A stretch of 64,000 nucleotides of DNA from CAYNRE01 sp964399535 (GTDB taxonomy: Bacteria; Planctomycetota; Planctomycetia; Pirellulales; CAYNRE01): contig CAYNRE010000071.1 of NCBI GenBank assembly GCA_964399535.1, positions 124,001 through 188,000 of the forward strand. The letters run 5' to 3'. The notes beneath the pieces were generated by a model. That model was given only the letters and a program-made list of their open reading frames with translations, was not told where the DNA came from and did not search any database. Shown one piece after another: positions 26,710-35,803 of this stretch (positions are counted from its first letter, which is position 1; every line of letters begins with the position of its first letter). The position numbers were made by a program, and so were the translations under genes.

Positions 26710-29238
26710 TTAGTGATTGAACAGAAACTCTTTGGTGTTCAGCAGGGCCCAGACCAGGTCTTCGTAGGCCTGCCGCTTGTTCTCGGTGCGCTCGAGGTGG
26801 GCCAAAGCCACTTGCAACTCGTCGGGGGCTGGCGGCCGGCAATAGGCCCAGAGATAAAGGTCGGCTACCCGCTCGGCGTGTGGGCGAGATTCGTCCTGGG
26901 CCAACTGGGCCGTGCGGCCGGTGTCGGCAGTGAGCTTGCCCTGAACTTCGCTTGAATTGAGCAAGTGCAGGCTCTGGGCCAGGTTGGCTTCCTGCGAACG
27001 CTCGCACTCACAGGCGGTGTCGGACTGAGGCTTGCCGAACACGGTCAGGAAGTAGGTTGCTGCCCCCTGGTCGGGAAGCTGAACGGCCTTGGTTCCCGGT
27101 GGCAGTCCGGAAAACTCGGTCGAGGTGGCGGTCACCTGGTTCAGCGCGTCGAGCAAAACTTCGGCCGCGAGGCGGCGGGGATAGAACCGCGAGAAATTCT
27201 GCTTGTCGGTCAGGTTGTGATCGTTGGGCAGCGCGCTGAGCTGGTAGGCCCGCGAATTGGTGATCGTGCGGATCAGATCCTTCAGGTCGTATCCGCTGGC
27301 AACGAAATGCTGGGCCAGTGCGGCCAGCAATTCAGGGTTCGAGGGGGGATTGGTCAACCGCATATCGTCTTCCGGGTCGACCAGTCCCCGGTCGAAAAAG
27401 TGCTTCCAGTACCGATTGACCAGGGCCGTGGCGAAGAAGGGGTTCTCCGGAGCGGTCATCCAGTCGGCCAGGGCCTGCCGCGGATCGTGGTCGGGCGTGA
27501 GCGCCGCCGGCGTGGCCCCCAGCCCCGTGGGAGGCACCATCTGGCCGGTCTTGGGGTGCTGGGCCTGGGCCGGGCCAGGGCGATGGAAGACCCGCGGCTC
27601 CTCGGGCCGTTCTCCCTTTTTCTTCGACAACCGCGAGAAGAACGCCGCCATGCCGTAGTAGTCTTGCTGGCTCCACTTCTCGAACGGATGGTGATGGCAC
27701 CGGGCACACTGAATCCGCAGACCCAGGAACAACTGCGCGGTGTCTTCCACCTGCTGGTTCACCTCGCCCACCTCGCGGTACCAGGCCACCGGCGGGTTGT
27801 CTCCGATCTCGCCCTGGGCGGTGACAATCTCGCGAACAAACTGGTGGTACGGCTTGTTCTCGTACAGGCTCTGGCGAATCCAGTCGTGGAACGAGTAGGT
27901 GCCACGCACATAGCTGGCGTCGCGCCGCTTGTTGCGCAACACGGCCGCCCATTTGTTGGCGAAATAATCGGCATACTCGGGGCTGTCGAGCAGCCGATCG
28001 ATCCACCGCGCACGCTTGTTGGCGGCCGAGTCGGCCAAAAACGCCCGGGTTTCTTCCAGCGTCGGCAGCCGGCCGGCGATGTCGATCGTCACGCGGCGAA
28101 GGAACGTGCTGTCGTCGGCCAGGTCCGAAGCCGGGATGCCCAATTCGGCCAGCTTGGCGAAGACCGCCTCGTCGATAAAGTTAACGGGTGCCGGCGGGTC
28201 GCTCAGCGCGAGCCCCAGCGGAACGCTAGCCCGGAACACCGCCACCTGCCCCTGGTAGCGGGCCATCACGGCCACGTCGCCGGTGAGCCCTCGGGTGAGC
28301 GTAAGGCCGGTGGCCGAGGTTTCGGCCATCTCGGTATCGTTGGCGTCGAACTGCGCCATCCGCGTCACGTCTTCCACCGTGCCGTCGGTATAGTGGGCCA
28401 CCACTTTGAGCTGCTGCCGGCTCTCGCGCTGCATTACGCGACGGTCGGGCACCACCGCGATCGACGCCACCCGCGGATCGTCGGCCTTGCCGTAGGGCAT
28501 GCCCTGGGCGATCCAGCGACGCAGCAGCTTGTACTCGTACGAATCCTGGGCCAGCCGCTGGCCGCCGCCGTGCGGCACCGCGTTCGTCGCTTTCTCCAAC
28601 AACAAACTGCGGTCGGGCGCCGCGGGAAACAGCCGGCGTCCCCGGGCTTCGCGGACCAGGTACTCGAAATCCTCGCCGGGCTCAAAGCCCAAGAGCGACA
28701 GTTTGAACCCGTTCTGGCCGCTCGCCTTGCCGTGGCAGCCGCCGCTGTTGCAGCCAAACTTGGTGAAGATCGGCACGATTTGGTTGGGGAAATTGATCGG
28801 CAAATGGTCGCCAAAGTGAACCACTTGGACGGGCAACTGGGCTTCCGCGGTCGTGCCCCCCGCTTCCGCCGTGTAGGCGGCGGTGATGGTCGTTTCCCCA
28901 TCGGCCAGCGGCGTAACCAGCCCGCTCGGGTCGATCGCGACGATCCCCTCGGTTTGGCCGCGATAGGTTGCCAAGGCCGTTACGTCTTGTCGCGTACCGT
29001 CGGCCAGGACGGCGGTTACCACCAGCTGGTCGCGGGCATCGGCGCCGCGCAGCACTAGGGGCTTTCCTTCGGCGGGGGCCGATTCAATCTCCAGCCGCAG
29101 AGCCGGAGCGGGCTGAGAGGCCGTGGGGTCGGCCGCTCCCTCGGGCGAACAGACCTCGCCGGCAGCGAGCGTTTGGGCGAATAACGCCAGACAAATCGCC
29201 GACAACGCAGCGTACGACTTCGTCGGACCCACGGTCAT
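26710..29238 (-). CDS. DUF1549/DUF1553 domain-containing secreted protein with Ig-like domain
   Basis: The 842-residue protein has a signal peptide (SYAALSAICLALFAQTLAAG) and a BIG2-like Ig domain (about 45-140). A cysteine motif FGCNSGGCHG starts the PSCyt1-like part, followed by DUF1549, which contains CARCHHHPFEKW with a second haem-type CxxCH, and then DUF1553 to the C-terminus (NRYWKHFFDRGLVDPEDDM and LNTKEFLFNH). This is a hallmark planctomycete family, usually encoded beside a DUF1501 protein; no DUF1501 gene is present here. The function is not established; an envelope redox or polysaccharide-linked role is inferred. The ATG at 29238 follows GGGAGG closely; a longer in-frame extension lacks a ribosome site and would bury the signal peptide. 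Confidence 0.9.
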   Translation of the reverse strand: MTVGPTKSYAALSAICLALFAQTLAAGEVCSPEGAADPTASQPAPALRLEIESAPAEGKPLVLRGADARDQLVVTAVLADGTRQDVTALATYRGQTEGIVAIDPSGLVTPLADGETTITAAYTAEAGGTTAEAQLPVQVVHFGDHLPINFPNQIVPIFTKFGCNSGGCHGKASGQNGFKLSLLGFEPGEDFEYLVREARGRRLFPAAPDRSLLLEKATNAVPHGGGQRLAQDSYEYKLLRRWIAQGMPYGKADDPRVASIAVVPDRRVMQRESRQQLKVVAHYTDGTVEDVTRMAQFDANDTEMAETSATGLTLTRGLTGDVAVMARYQGQVAVFRASVPLGLALSDPPAPVNFIDEAVFAKLAELGIPASDLADDSTFLRRVTIDIAGRLPTLEETRAFLADSAANKRARWIDRLLDSPEYADYFANKWAAVLRNKRRDASYVRGTYSFHDWIRQSLYENKPYHQFVREIVTAQGEIGDNPPVAWYREVGEVNQQVEDTAQLFLGLRIQCARCHHHPFEKWSQQDYYGMAAFFSRLSKKKGERPEEPRVFHRPGPAQAQHPKTGQMVPPTGLGATPAALTPDHDPRQALADWMTAPENPFFATALVNRYWKHFFDRGLVDPEDDMRLTNPPSNPELLAALAQHFVASGYDLKDLIRTITNSRAYQLSALPNDHNLTDKQNFSRFYPRRLAAEVLLDALNQVTATSTEFSGLPPGTKAVQLPDQGAATYFLTVFGKPQSDTACECERSQEANLAQSLHLLNSSEVQGKLTADTGRTAQLAQDESRPHAERVADLYLWAYCRPPAPDELQVALAHLERTENKRQAYEDLVWALLNTKEFLFNH

Positions 29239-29585
29239 GGTCCACCTCCCAGCAAAGTTCCGGGAATCAGGCACGCGGCAGGCCGCGCCCAGGGTATCCT
29301 CACCCCGGTGGAGGCAGGGGGCCCTCTTCGGCGGTTGGCGCACCCCCGGTCTGCGTCCAGATTTTCGCATCCGGGCAGGCCAGGGGCAAGCACTTGTGGT
29401 CATACCAGCATTTGTTGATAATTGGTTGCGCCCGAGTCCGGCTTGGGCACCCCCTGCGCGGGCTCGGCCGTTTGGTCCCCGTTCGGTCCCGGCCGGACCA
29501 CCCAAGGGGGGCAGCAACGCCCCCGGCCCAGCTATTGGCCGCTGGCCAAGCAACCTCCCCCCGGGGCGGCGGAGATAAAGCAACC
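29239..29585. other. Divergent intergenic region
   Basis: About 350 bases separate the DUF1549/DUF1553 gene from the SMR transporter gene. It contains the possible plus-strand promoter at 29394-29422 and presumably the minus-strand promoter. No gene is seen. Confidence 0.5.
29394..29422 (+). promoter_or_regulatory. Possible sigma-70-type promoter for the SMR transporter gene
   Basis: TTGTGG (29394-29399) and GATAAT (29417-29422) are separated by 17 bases in an AT-rich patch. The -10 box matches consensus at five of six bases; the -35 is weak (three of six). It lies about 165 bases before the start codon. Confidence 0.35.
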
Positions 29586-29909
29586 ATGGCCTGGGTTTAT
29601 CTGGCTACGGCCATCGTCCTCGAGGTCGCCGGCACTTCGGCCATGAAGGCCTCGGACGGGTTTCGCCGCGCCGGGCCAAGCGCTCTAATGCTGATCTGTT
29701 ACCTGGCCAGCCTGGCAGTGTTGAACCTGTCGCTGCGCCAGATTCCGGTCAGCGTGGCCTATGCCGTGTGGTCGGGGTTGGGTACGGCCCTGGTCACGGC
29801 GGTCGGCTACGGCTGGTTCCAAGAGCCGCTGGGCCCCGGAAAAATCGGGGGCATTTCCCTGATCGTGGCCGGGGTGGTTTGGCTGAACCTGAGCGGGGCA
29901 GGTCACTAA
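29586..29909 (+). CDS. Small multidrug resistance (SMR/EmrE) family transporter
   Basis: The 107-residue protein has four hydrophobic helices and the SMR pattern: MAWVYLATAIVLEVAGT with the essential membrane glutamate (Glu13, equivalent to EmrE Glu14), and the conserved SVAYAVWSGLG loop into helix 3. SMR proteins work as dimers in the inner membrane and exchange protons for cationic drugs, guanidinium or polyamines; the subtype cannot be assigned from sequence alone. The ATG at 29586 follows GGAG at a normal distance. The GNAT gene starts 42 bases later on the same strand. Confidence 0.92.
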   Translation: MAWVYLATAIVLEVAGTSAMKASDGFRRAGPSALMLICYLASLAVLNLSLRQIPVSVAYAVWSGLGTALVTAVGYGWFQEPLGPGKIGGISLIVAGVVWLNLSGAGH

Positions 29910-29951
29910 CCGCTGGACAACGCGACCTGACGATTAACGAGAAACAAGTCG

Positions 29952-30893
29952 ATGAGCCCCCACTTGGAGATGCATCCCGCCTCGCCCGAGGAGCTGCGCG
30001 CCGCACACCAGAACGTGTACGACGTGTGGAGTAAGGGGCTTTCGCCGGAAGCTCACCTGGCGCGCCGGCTCGGTTCGCCGCACCATAATTGGGCCCGCTG
30101 GTACGTGGGCCTGCTGGAGGGCCGGGTGGTAACTTCGCTGGCCGCCCATCCGCTGGAGCTGCGGCTGGGCGGCGCGGTTTTTCCGATGATCGGCATCGCC
30201 TCGGTCCATACGCTGGCCGAGTTTCGCGGTCAGGGGCTGGCCCCCCGGCTCATCGCCTGGGTCGAGCAATTCGAACGCGAGCAAGGAGCCGCGGTTTCGC
30301 TGCTGTTCTCCGACGTGGCCCCCGGCTACTACGCCCGGCAAGGCTACACACTCTGCCCGGCCCACCTGGGCCGCCGCGAATTGGGGTCTCACGCCGCCGC
30401 GCCGCCGGCGACCCGGGCTCGGCTCGAATCGTTCAAGGCCACAAACGGGTTGGGGCGCATGATGGGCCTTTGGAGTGGCTGTCACGGCCATTGGTCGCTG
30501 AGCCTGGAGCGAAGCGCTGAATACTGGCAGTTGCTGCTCGATCGGCGCCCCGACGATGATTTTTACTGGCTGCGCGACGAAGGGGATGCTTTGGCCGGTT
30601 TCGTGCGGATCACCCCGACAGCCGGCACCTGGAAGATATGCGACTGGGCGGTGGAAGCCGGCCAAACCGAGCTTCTGGCGGCGCTGTTCGACGCCACGCT
30701 GCACCTGGCCCTGGAGCGAGGGGCCCGGCAAGTCGAGGGTTGGCTCCCCGATTGGCCCGTGGTCCGCGGGCGGTTTTCGCTCAGCCCCCGCCCCGACGAA
30801 ATTACGATGCTCAAGTGGCTGGTGCCCCACGAGCCCTGGTCGGCGGCCCAAATCGCGGCGGCCGACGCCCTATGTGAAATCGACCATGTGTAA
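29952..30893 (+). CDS. GNAT family N-acetyltransferase (Eis-like layout)
   Basis: The 313-residue protein has an N-terminal GNAT domain. ASVHTLAEFRGQGLAPRLI carries the acetyl-CoA pyrophosphate loop (R-G-Q-G-L-A), and LLFSDVAPGYYARQGYT is the usual last strand-helix of the fold. A second, GNAT-like half follows, as in two-domain Eis or YitI-like proteins. It should transfer an acetyl group from acetyl-CoA to an amine; the substrate is unknown. It lies directly downstream of the SMR transporter gene and may be co-transcribed. Confidence 0.82.
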   Translation: MSPHLEMHPASPEELRAAHQNVYDVWSKGLSPEAHLARRLGSPHHNWARWYVGLLEGRVVTSLAAHPLELRLGGAVFPMIGIASVHTLAEFRGQGLAPRLIAWVEQFEREQGAAVSLLFSDVAPGYYARQGYTLCPAHLGRRELGSHAAAPPATRARLESFKATNGLGRMMGLWSGCHGHWSLSLERSAEYWQLLLDRRPDDDFYWLRDEGDALAGFVRITPTAGTWKICDWAVEAGQTELLAALFDATLHLALERGARQVEGWLPDWPVVRGRFSLSPRPDEITMLKWLVPHEPWSAAQIAAADALCEIDHV

Positions 30894-30986
30894 GTTGTCG
30901 CGTCGCACGGGCGCGGGAAACTAATTGGCGTTGCGCCGCCGCGCGGCGAGGGTACTGCTCCCGGCCTATCGAGGAGAACACGCATC

Positions 30987-31895
30987 ATGCAGCTCGGTTT
31001 CGTTTCCGCCATTTTGCCCGACTTGAATCTGGACCAGGTGCTCGCCTTTGCCGCGGCCGAAGCCTATGACGTGGTCGAGGTGATGTGCTGGCCGCCGGGG
31101 GGCAAATCGCGCAAGTACGGTGGCGTGACCCACCTGGATTGCACAAGCCTGACCCAGGCCATGGCCGACGACGTGCGGGCACTTTGCGACAAGCACGGCG
31201 TGGGCCTCTCGGGGCTGGGTTATTACCCGAACCCGCTCTCAGGCGAAGCCGAGGAAGCCCAACTGGCCCGCGACCACTTGCGGCTTGTAATCGACGCCGC
31301 CCAGATGCTGGGGCTGCGCAACGTGAACACCTTTATCGGTGCCGACCACCGCCAGAACAGCGAAGTCAACTTCGCCCGGTTTGCCGAGGTCTGGCCCGAG
31401 TTGATTCGCTATGCCGAAGATCGCCAGATTCGGATCGGCATCGAAAACTGTCCGATGTTGTTCAGCTTCGACGAGTGGCCCTCGGGCAAAAACCTGGCCT
31501 ATTCGCCGGCGGTGTGGCGACGGATGTTCGAACGGATTCCGTCGGACTGCTTCGGGTTGAACTACGATCCCTCGCACCTGGTGCTGTTGATGATGGACTA
31601 TGTGCGGCCCATCGACGAGTTTCGGGACAAATTGTTCCATCTGCACGCCAAAGACATGCGAATCGAACGCGACGTCATCAACGACCGGTCGATCCTGGCC
31701 TTCGGCTGGAGCACGCCCAAAACGCCCGGCCTGGGAGATGTGAACTGGAACCGGTTCGTGTCGGCGCTGACCGACGTGGGCTATCAGGGTCCGATCTGCG
31801 TGGAGATCGAAGACGACGCCTTTCAGCCCGAGCTGGAACAGCGAAAGAACTCGCTCCGGCTGGCCCGCAACGTGTTGCGCCCGCTGGTGGTCTGA
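30987..31895 (+). CDS. Sugar phosphate isomerase/epimerase family protein (TIM barrel)
   Basis: The 302-residue protein is an AP-endonuclease-2-type TIM barrel (xylose isomerase-like). Metal ligands are visible as IGIENCPM (Glu on strand 5), NYDPSHL (Asp/His), FHLHAKDM (His) and the final ICVEIEDD. There is no signal peptide. Relatives isomerise or epimerise sugars or inositol derivatives in the cytoplasm; the substrate is not given by the sequence. Start ATG at 30987 is preceded by GAGGAG. It stands alone between the GNAT gene and a gap of over 500 bases. Confidence 0.88.
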   Translation: MQLGFVSAILPDLNLDQVLAFAAAEAYDVVEVMCWPPGGKSRKYGGVTHLDCTSLTQAMADDVRALCDKHGVGLSGLGYYPNPLSGEAEEAQLARDHLRLVIDAAQMLGLRNVNTFIGADHRQNSEVNFARFAEVWPELIRYAEDRQIRIGIENCPMLFSFDEWPSGKNLAYSPAVWRRMFERIPSDCFGLNYDPSHLVLLMMDYVRPIDEFRDKLFHLHAKDMRIERDVINDRSILAFGWSTPKTPGLGDVNWNRFVSALTDVGYQGPICVEIEDDAFQPELEQRKNSLRLARNVLRPLVV

Positions 31896-32429
31896 TCGTG
31901 GCCCGGCCCGGCAGGGCACTTTCTGGCGAGCGGGCAGGGCCCTTTCGGGCGAGCGGGCAGGGCCCTTGGCCGACTACCCAGGTCGCTCCCTCCCCCCGGT
32001 CGATGGCGCGGCTGGGCCGATTGACTGGGACCGTCGCGCCGAAGGGAACGACAGGTTTTCCACCACCTCCGAGGGGAGAAGATGCGACGGATACCCCCCT
32101 GAGGTTCGCTCGGCAGATGACGCATGGGGGGTGGCGTAAGTGCTTGCGGGGCCGGATTTTTCGGTTTCAAGAAGTGTCCTTGACTCGGGCGATTCGCAGG
32201 CGAAGAATCGCCTTGCGGGGCGCGGTGCGATTCGGGCGATCCACCGCGAGCCGGCCCGTGGCGCTGGTCGCCTCCGGGTTTCGACGGCCGACCGGCTGGT
32301 TACTCGGTGAATGCCGGGGAGTTGGGCCGGCGGAACGGCTCCGATTTAGTCTGCCGCACGGGAACTTTCCACGCCGACGCCAGCCGCTTCAGATTTCGCT
32401 GGCCCCCTCGAATTCAGCAGGCCCACGGT
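31896..32429. other. Intergenic region with a 23-bp tandem duplication
   Basis: About 530 bases between the isomerase and the CbiA-like gene. Besides the duplication at 31925-31969 I see no gene, RNA or terminator. The CbiA-like frame is open upstream of 32430, but that extension has no ribosome site and no family similarity. Confidence 0.5.
31925..31969. repeat. 23-bp tandem duplication
   Basis: GGCGAGCGGGCAGGGCCCTT with a TCG end (31925-31947) repeats from 31948 to about 31969 with a change only in the last bases. A diverged fragment (GGCAGGGCACTTTCT) just before suggests a third, older copy. Confidence 0.85.
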
Positions 32430-33764
32430 ATGCCCAAGTTGCCCCGATTGGCGGTGGGTCCCGTGTTTCACGCACCCCGGTGCCCTCAGGGATACGGGTC
32501 TCCGGTGGCCTGGGCCCTGGTCCACTTGCTCGCCGACCAGGGGCTGGAAATTCAGACGTTTCAGTCCCGGGCTTGTTTCGCGCCTTGCGATGCCGCCCGA
32601 TCGCTCACGGGGCGCGGACCGGGGTACCTCGACACCTGGTTAATGTCGCGTGAACAGTGCCTCGATGCTTTCAGCCAGGGGGCATCCAAGAGCGATTTGG
32701 CCCTCATCGAAGGGGGGCTTGGCGCGGCCGGCCAGGCGCTTGGCCAGGGGGGGCAACTCGATCTGCTCGCCGACTGGCTGCAGGCCCCGCGGGTTGGCAT
32801 CGTCAACGTCGAGCAGCTTCCCGCGTGCCGGCTACCCCGGCGACCGAAGGTCGATGGACTGTTGCTCGAAGGGCTCGCAGACGCCGGCCAGTGGCCCGTT
32901 TGGAAGACCCAGTTGGAAACGCTTTGGGGTCTGCCGGTTTGGGGTGGGCTGCCCGTGGGCGGCCAACTCCGGGCGGAGTTGGCCCTGCGCAGCCCTTGCC
33001 AGGCCCCCTCGCGCGAGTTGGGCCGGGAACTGGCGCAGCGTTTGGCGCCGACCCTCGACCTGGCGCGGCTGTTGCGGGTGGCGCAATCGCGCGAGCTTCC
33101 CAGCGTGCGCCAGGGCCGATCCGAACGTCCCACGGCGGCCACGCCGGGGTTGAGGATTGCCATGGCCCTGGACGAGGCGTTTCACTGCTACTTTCCCGCC
33201 ACGCTCGAGATGTTGGAAGCGGCCGGCGCGGAAGTGGTCGATTTTTCGCCGCTGCACGACGAGCGTCTGCCCGAGGGGGTGCACCTGGTCTACCTCGGCT
33301 GCGGCAATCCGGAGCATCATGCTCAGCGGCTCAGCCAAAACCACCTGATGCATGCCGCCCTGCGGCGGCACTTGTTCGATGGCGGGCGGGTCTACGCCGA
33401 GGCGGGGGGCCTGGCCTATTTGTGCCGCGAAATGTGCGACGAGGCCGATCGACCCTGGAATATGGTCGATATCTGGTCGCTGCGCGCGCGCCCCCAAGGG
33501 GTGGCTGGAACTCCGCCGGCCGTGGCGGCGACCCTGACGAGCGACTGCTGGCTAGGAGGTACCGGTGAGCAGGTGCGGGGGTACCTGAACCCGCGCTGGC
33601 AGTTTTCGCCCATGGACGGCTGCACCGCCGAAGCGCTGACCGCCGAGCCCCACTTGTGGCGCCGGCAAGGGGCGATCGGCAGCCGGCTGCACCTGTATTT
33701 CGCCGCGCAGCCGCGGGCCTTTCAGCATCTCGTCGAACGCAATTCGCTGGGATGCACGCGCTAA
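32430..33764 (+). CDS. CbiA/CobB-like cobyrinate a,c-diamide synthase homologue lacking catalytic motifs
   Basis: The 444-residue protein follows CbiA end to end: an N-terminal ATPase-like half (DTWLMS, then DLALIEGGLGAAG, matching the DPWMM and IEGVMGLFDG blocks) and a C-terminal glutamine amidotransferase half (YAEAGGLAYLCREM, GSRLHLYFAAQP). Canonical CbiA makes cobyrinate a,c-diamide in cobalamin synthesis. Here the P-loop (normally GxxSGxGKTT) is replaced by VGPVFHAPRCPQGYGSP with no GK[ST]. The nucleophile Cys of AECGG is Ala325, the EFHYS block reads QFSPM (391-395), and HLHF reads HLYF (421-424). It is therefore unlikely to hydrolyse glutamine or bind ATP in the usual way. No other cobalamin gene is nearby. 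The frame is intact, so it is not a decaying pseudogene. Confidence 0.8.
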   Translation: MPKLPRLAVGPVFHAPRCPQGYGSPVAWALVHLLADQGLEIQTFQSRACFAPCDAARSLTGRGPGYLDTWLMSREQCLDAFSQGASKSDLALIEGGLGAAGQALGQGGQLDLLADWLQAPRVGIVNVEQLPACRLPRRPKVDGLLLEGLADAGQWPVWKTQLETLWGLPVWGGLPVGGQLRAELALRSPCQAPSRELGRELAQRLAPTLDLARLLRVAQSRELPSVRQGRSERPTAATPGLRIAMALDEAFHCYFPATLEMLEAAGAEVVDFSPLHDERLPEGVHLVYLGCGNPEHHAQRLSQNHLMHAALRRHLFDGGRVYAEAGGLAYLCREMCDEADRPWNMVDIWSLRARPQGVAGTPPAVAATLTSDCWLGGTGEQVRGYLNPRWQFSPMDGCTAEALTAEPHLWRRQGAIGSRLHLYFAAQPRAFQHLVERNSLGCTR

Positions 33765-33993
33765 TCGCGTGATGCTTCTCGCGACTCTGGTCCCCGTGGT
33801 GGCGCTAGCAGCGAGTGCCCCCAACTGCGAAACCAGCTTCGCGGGTGTCTTCCCCCAGCGAGAATGCAAGGTAGATTTGCCGAAGCGGCGGGCGCGGCCA
33901 CTTGGGCCCGCTGCTGGCAATCCTAGGGCCGTGGGTGCGTGAGTGCCGCGGCCAAGCTTCCGCCTCGCGGCGACCTGGCCTGGCGATCTCGGC

Positions 33994-35340
33994 ATGACCA
34001 ACACGCTATATCTGCCGGAACTTCGCGAGATGCTGGCCGAGCAGAACTCGAGCGAGCTGGCCGAGTTTTGCACCGCGCTGCACCCAGCCCGAACCGCGGA
34101 ATTTATGGAGGGGCTTTCGGCGGCCGAGGCGTGGCAGGTTCTGACCCACGCCGATCCGGCGACGCGGGTCGAAATCTTTCGGTACTTCGATCACGCGCGG
34201 CAGGTCGAAATCGTGGAAACCGTCGACCGCGAGTCGATTGGCCAGCTAATTGCCCAGATGGCGGCCGACGAGCGGGTCGATATTCTCCACGACGTTTCGC
34301 CGGCCGTGGTCGACGAGCTCCTGCCGCTGTTGCCCACGGACGAGCGCCGCGACATTCTGCGGCTGCGCGCTTATCCGCAGGGAACCGCCGGCGCGCTGAT
34401 GACCACGCAGTTTGCCCGGCTCAGCGAGGACCTGACGGTCAACGAGGCGCTCGAAGAACTGCGGCGGCAAGTGGAAGAGCTGGAAACCATTTACTACCTG
34501 TACGTGGTCGACGCCGAAGACCATTTGCGGGGGTTGGTTTCGCTCAGGCAACTGGTGCTGGCCAAGCCCCAGGTGAAGATCGCCGACCTGATGCAGCGGG
34601 GCCTGGTCACGGTTCCGGTCACCGCCGACCAGGAGGAAGTGGCCCGGACGCTGGCCCGATTCGATTTTCTGGCCATCCCGATCGTCGACAACGAGCGGCA
34701 CCTGGTGGGCATCGTAACCCACGACGACGTGATCGACGTGGTCCGCGAGGAAGCCACGGAAGACGCCCAGCGGATCGGTGCCGTGGTTCCCCTGCGCCGC
34801 GGCTACTTGGAAACCTCGCTCTGGACCATCACCTGGAAGCGGGCCATGTGGCTCCTGGTGCTGTTCGTCGGCGCGCTTTCCACGGCCTACGCGCTGCAGA
34901 GCTTTTCCAAGGAAATCCAGGCCATTCCCTGGCTCGTGCTGTTTCTGCCGCTGGTGATTTCCACGGGCGGAAACTCGGGTAGCCAATCGGCGACGCTGAT
35001 CATTACGGCGCTGTCGACCGGCGACGTATCGCTGGCCGATTGGTGGCAGGTGGTGCGCCGCGAACTGTTGACCGGCATCATGCTGGGGACGATGTTGGGG
35101 CCGATCGGCTACCTGGTGGCGGCCACGCTGGCACCCGACCTGCGCGCCGCGCTGGTGGTACCGCTGACGATTGTGCTCGTGGTCACCAGCGGAACGCTGC
35201 TCGGTTCGATCCTGCCGCTCGTATTCCGCCGCTTCGGGCTCGACCCGGCCCTGATGAGCAACCCCTTCGTCGCTTGCCTGAGCGATATCGTGGGGATCGT
35301 GGTCTACATGACAGTGGCCCTGCGGCTGCTCGGCACGTGA
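33994..35340 (+). CDS. mgtE: Magnesium transporter MgtE
   Basis: The 448-residue protein has the full MgtE layout: the helical N-domain (about 1-130) with the conserved ADERVDILHDV segment, paired CBS domains (about 130-260) including LRGLVSLRQL and LVGIVTHDDV, and five membrane helices from about 285. The pore motif region is PLVISTGGNSGSQSATL. It is a homodimeric Mg2+ channel of the inner membrane gated by magnesium on the cytosolic domains. The ATG at 33994 gives the normal N-terminus; an in-frame GTG 51 bases upstream is possible. I do not see a magnesium riboswitch in the 229-base leader. Confidence 0.95.
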   Translation: MTNTLYLPELREMLAEQNSSELAEFCTALHPARTAEFMEGLSAAEAWQVLTHADPATRVEIFRYFDHARQVEIVETVDRESIGQLIAQMAADERVDILHDVSPAVVDELLPLLPTDERRDILRLRAYPQGTAGALMTTQFARLSEDLTVNEALEELRRQVEELETIYYLYVVDAEDHLRGLVSLRQLVLAKPQVKIADLMQRGLVTVPVTADQEEVARTLARFDFLAIPIVDNERHLVGIVTHDDVIDVVREEATEDAQRIGAVVPLRRGYLETSLWTITWKRAMWLLVLFVGALSTAYALQSFSKEIQAIPWLVLFLPLVISTGGNSGSQSATLIITALSTGDVSLADWWQVVRRELLTGIMLGTMLGPIGYLVAATLAPDLRAALVVPLTIVLVVTSGTLLGSILPLVFRRFGLDPALMSNPFVACLSDIVGIVVYMTVALRLLGT

Positions 35341-35458
35341 GCCGGAATTTGCCCGGGTGCATTTCGGCCGAGAGACCAGTCCCCGCATCAGCCGCGGCAG
35401 CCCCCCCACGGGGCACGAACCGCACGGCGTCGTCGACCCCCGCGGGGCCGGGGGCGGA

Positions 35459-35803
35459 TTAGGCCGAGGCCCCAGGCGACGGCGACGGTGCCACGTAGAG
35501 CTGCAGCACCTGGCTTTGCACCTTGATGGCCCGGATCAGCGTCCAGATTTGCTCGGGGGTAAACCGCTCCGGCGACTCGGCGGCCAGGCCTTCAAGCTCC
35601 TCGGTCATGGCGGCGTGCTGATCGGTGGCCGCCTCCAGGCGCAGCGACATCTGCTTCCAGCTCTCGTTCAACTGCTGGTCGACCTCGAGCTCGTCCCAGT
35701 CCTGGACGTGGTTGGCCAACAGCAGGCACAACCGGGCCACGTCGCGCGGCGCGGCTTCAGGCTGCATTTGTTCGATACGGGCGGCCAATTCTTGACAGGT
35801 CAT
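35459..35803 (-). CDS. Small helical hypothetical protein
   Basis: A 114-residue frame begins MTCQELAARIEQMQPE and ends in a Ser/Pro/Ala tail. It is rich in Glu, Gln, Leu and Ala and should be almost entirely helical (for example QQLNESWKQMSLRLEAATD). There is no signal peptide or membrane helix. I do not recognise the family. The start at 35803 is chosen because the in-frame extension upstream to 36019 has a composition unlike a protein. It is convergent with mgtE. Confidence 0.65.
   Translation of the reverse strand: MTCQELAARIEQMQPEAAPRDVARLCLLLANHVQDWDELEVDQQLNESWKQMSLRLEAATDQHAAMTEELEGLAAESPERFTPEQIWTLIRAIKVQSQVLQLYVAPSPSPGASA

Noticed and set aside
26965..29058. 697-residue plus-strand frame opposite the DUF1549 gene
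   Set aside because: It is the complement of a well-supported gene and has no family similarity; such long antisense frames are normal at this GC content.
32430..33764. Pseudogene of cbiA
   Set aside because: The frame is complete with no stop or frameshift, and blocks outside the catalytic sites are well kept, so a functional non-canonical protein is more likely.
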